From NCBI GenBank assembly GCA_030672465.1, contig DAOVGJ010000108.1:1-5160 (forward strand): a stretch of DNA of 5,160 nt. Direction: 5' to 3'. Source of the DNA: Pseudomonadota bacterium (GTDB taxonomy: Bacteria > Desulfobacterota > BSN033 > WVXP01 > G020346125). Below are positions 4,662 to 5,160 of the stretch, piece after piece. Under the pieces are notes generated by a model. That model searched no databases and had not been told where the DNA came from. It worked only from the letters and a program-made list of their open reading frames with translations. Within the stretch, counting starts at the first letter, position 1. Every line of letters begins with the position of its first letter. The position numbers and the translations under genes were made by a program.

Positions 4662-4669
4662 ATCGATCC

Positions 4670-5089
4670 ATGCTTAATAAAATCCTCATTGCAACAGATG
4701 GCTCGGATCATGCGAGAAAGGCCCTTGAGTATGCTTCGGATATTGCCGCAAAGTACGAAGCTACGGTTTATCTCATCCATGTGGTCTCTCCACTACCCAG
4801 TATGCCCGAAGTAGACGTCCAAAAAATACAAGATATCCAGCAAAAGATTGCCAAGGAAATCATTGAGGAGGCCGAAAGGGAAATCAAGAAGAAGGGCGTC
4901 GAGAGTTATCAGTCGACCATACTTCAAGGACAGCCGGCGCAAGAGATTATAGAGTTTGCCAGAAAAAATAGCGTTGATATGATTGTTATGGGCAGTCATG
5001 GAGCGGGCAGTGTTGAAACTCTCTTGCTCGGAAGCGTTTCCCATAAAGTCAGCCATCTGGCTGACTGCACCTGTGTAACGGTGAAATAA
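4670..5089 (+). CDS. Universal stress protein, UspA family, ATP-binding type
   Basis: This is a cytoplasmic alpha/beta nucleotide-binding protein of the UspA family. Such proteins are linked to survival under starvation, oxidants or growth arrest; they usually act as dimers, and their molecular targets are mostly unknown. The 139-residue single-domain length is typical. It begins MLNKILIATDGSDHARKALE with the nucleotide-contacting Asp10, followed by TVYLIHVVSPLP (32-43) and a charged helix at about 48-75. The C-terminal ATP motif G-2x-G-9x-G-S is complete: G108-S-H-G111, nine residues, then G121-S122. It therefore belongs to the ATP-binding (MJ0577-like) branch rather than the non-binding E. 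coli UspA branch. It is expressed divergently from the ffh operon from its own extended -10 promoter. The next gene starts 51 bases after its stop with no terminator visible, so the two may be co-transcribed. Confidence 0.95.
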   Translation: MLNKILIATDGSDHARKALEYASDIAAKYEATVYLIHVVSPLPSMPEVDVQKIQDIQQKIAKEIIEEAEREIKKKGVESYQSTILQGQPAQEIIEFARKNSVDMIVMGSHGAGSVETLLLGSVSHKVSHLADCTCVTVK

Positions 5090-5125
5090 GATTTCCATGA
5101 GAAGCCGGGAAGGGGGAACCTTGGA

Positions 5126-5137
5126 TAGGAGGTGATC
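5126..5137 (+). promoter_or_regulatory. Near-ideal Shine-Dalgarno of the partial last gene
   Basis: TAGGAGGTGATC matches almost the whole complement of the usual 16S rRNA 3' tail. Its GGAGG core lies eight bases before ATG 5141. This predicts strong translation of the following gene. Confidence 0.75.
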
Positions 5138-5140
5138 GCT

Positions 5141-5160
5141 ATGCCATTTGAATTGACACC
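5141..5160 (+). CDS. Start of a gene cut by the window edge
   Basis: ATG at 5141 after an excellent Shine-Dalgarno opens a frame reading MPFELT and the first bases of a further codon, probably Pro. Six residues cannot identify a protein. The beginning resembles iron/manganese superoxide dismutases, which often start M-x-F-x-L-P-x-L-P-Y. That would suit a stress-protein neighbour, but it is only a guess. The gene is in the same direction as usp and 51 bases after it. Confidence 0.55.

Noticed and set aside
4640..4669. Extended N-terminus of usp from GTG 4640
   Set aside because: ATG 4670 has a perfect Shine-Dalgarno, and the extra residues precede the conserved family start.
4793..5098. Minus-strand frame opposite usp
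   Set aside because: It lies over a clear UspA gene and shows no family features; it is a shadow frame.

Overview
The window looks like an ordinary bacterial chromosome of moderate GC content. It carries the ribosome-biogenesis and SRP operon, read right to left on the minus strand: ffh, rpsP, khpA, rimM, trmD, a Tm1570-type SPOUT methyltransferase, rplS, and the first bases of one more gene. A KH-domain gene after rpsP plus a Tm1570-type gene between trmD and rplS is the arrangement I know from Desulfobacterota (Deltaproteobacteria) and from Thermotoga. Protein sequence style favours a Desulfobacterota-like organism; this is inference, not proof.

Positions 1-4161 are almost solid coding sequence. 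Genes are tightly packed, and trmD overlaps rimM by an ATGA. The operon couples ribosomal proteins S16 and L19 to a 30S assembly factor (RimM), a small RNA-binding protein (KhpA), the tRNA m1G37 methyltransferase (TrmD) and the SRP GTPase (Ffh). The unusual point is the trmD / Tm1570-like junction. The two genes share one reading frame separated by a single TAA, and the conserved N-terminus of the second lies upstream of its first standard start codon. It therefore resembles a known TrmD-Tm1570 fusion split by one stop codon.

Positions 4162-4669 are a 508-base divergent intergenic region. Left to right it holds: a near-consensus sigma-70 promoter for ffh (minus strand); a 21-bp inverted repeat covering the -35 boxes of that promoter and of a weaker divergent plus-strand promoter; a highly structured 187-nt element (4281-4467) closed by an 18-position terminal helix; an AT-rich stretch with no recognisable gene (4472-4561); and an extended -10 promoter plus a leader with an inverted repeat for the next gene. 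I read the structured element as a stand-alone HEARO/omega-RNA-like RNA. It has no IscB/IsrB ORF beside it, and it ends exactly before ATGA, the sequence reported to follow HEARO insertions. This is the most interesting object in the window. Its family assignment rests on pattern memory plus hand-made pairing and has not been tested with a covariance model.

Positions 4670-5160, on the plus strand, hold a UspA-family universal stress protein with a complete ATP-binding motif. Fifty-one bases later comes the start of another gene with an almost ideal Shine-Dalgarno sequence, cut by the window edge.
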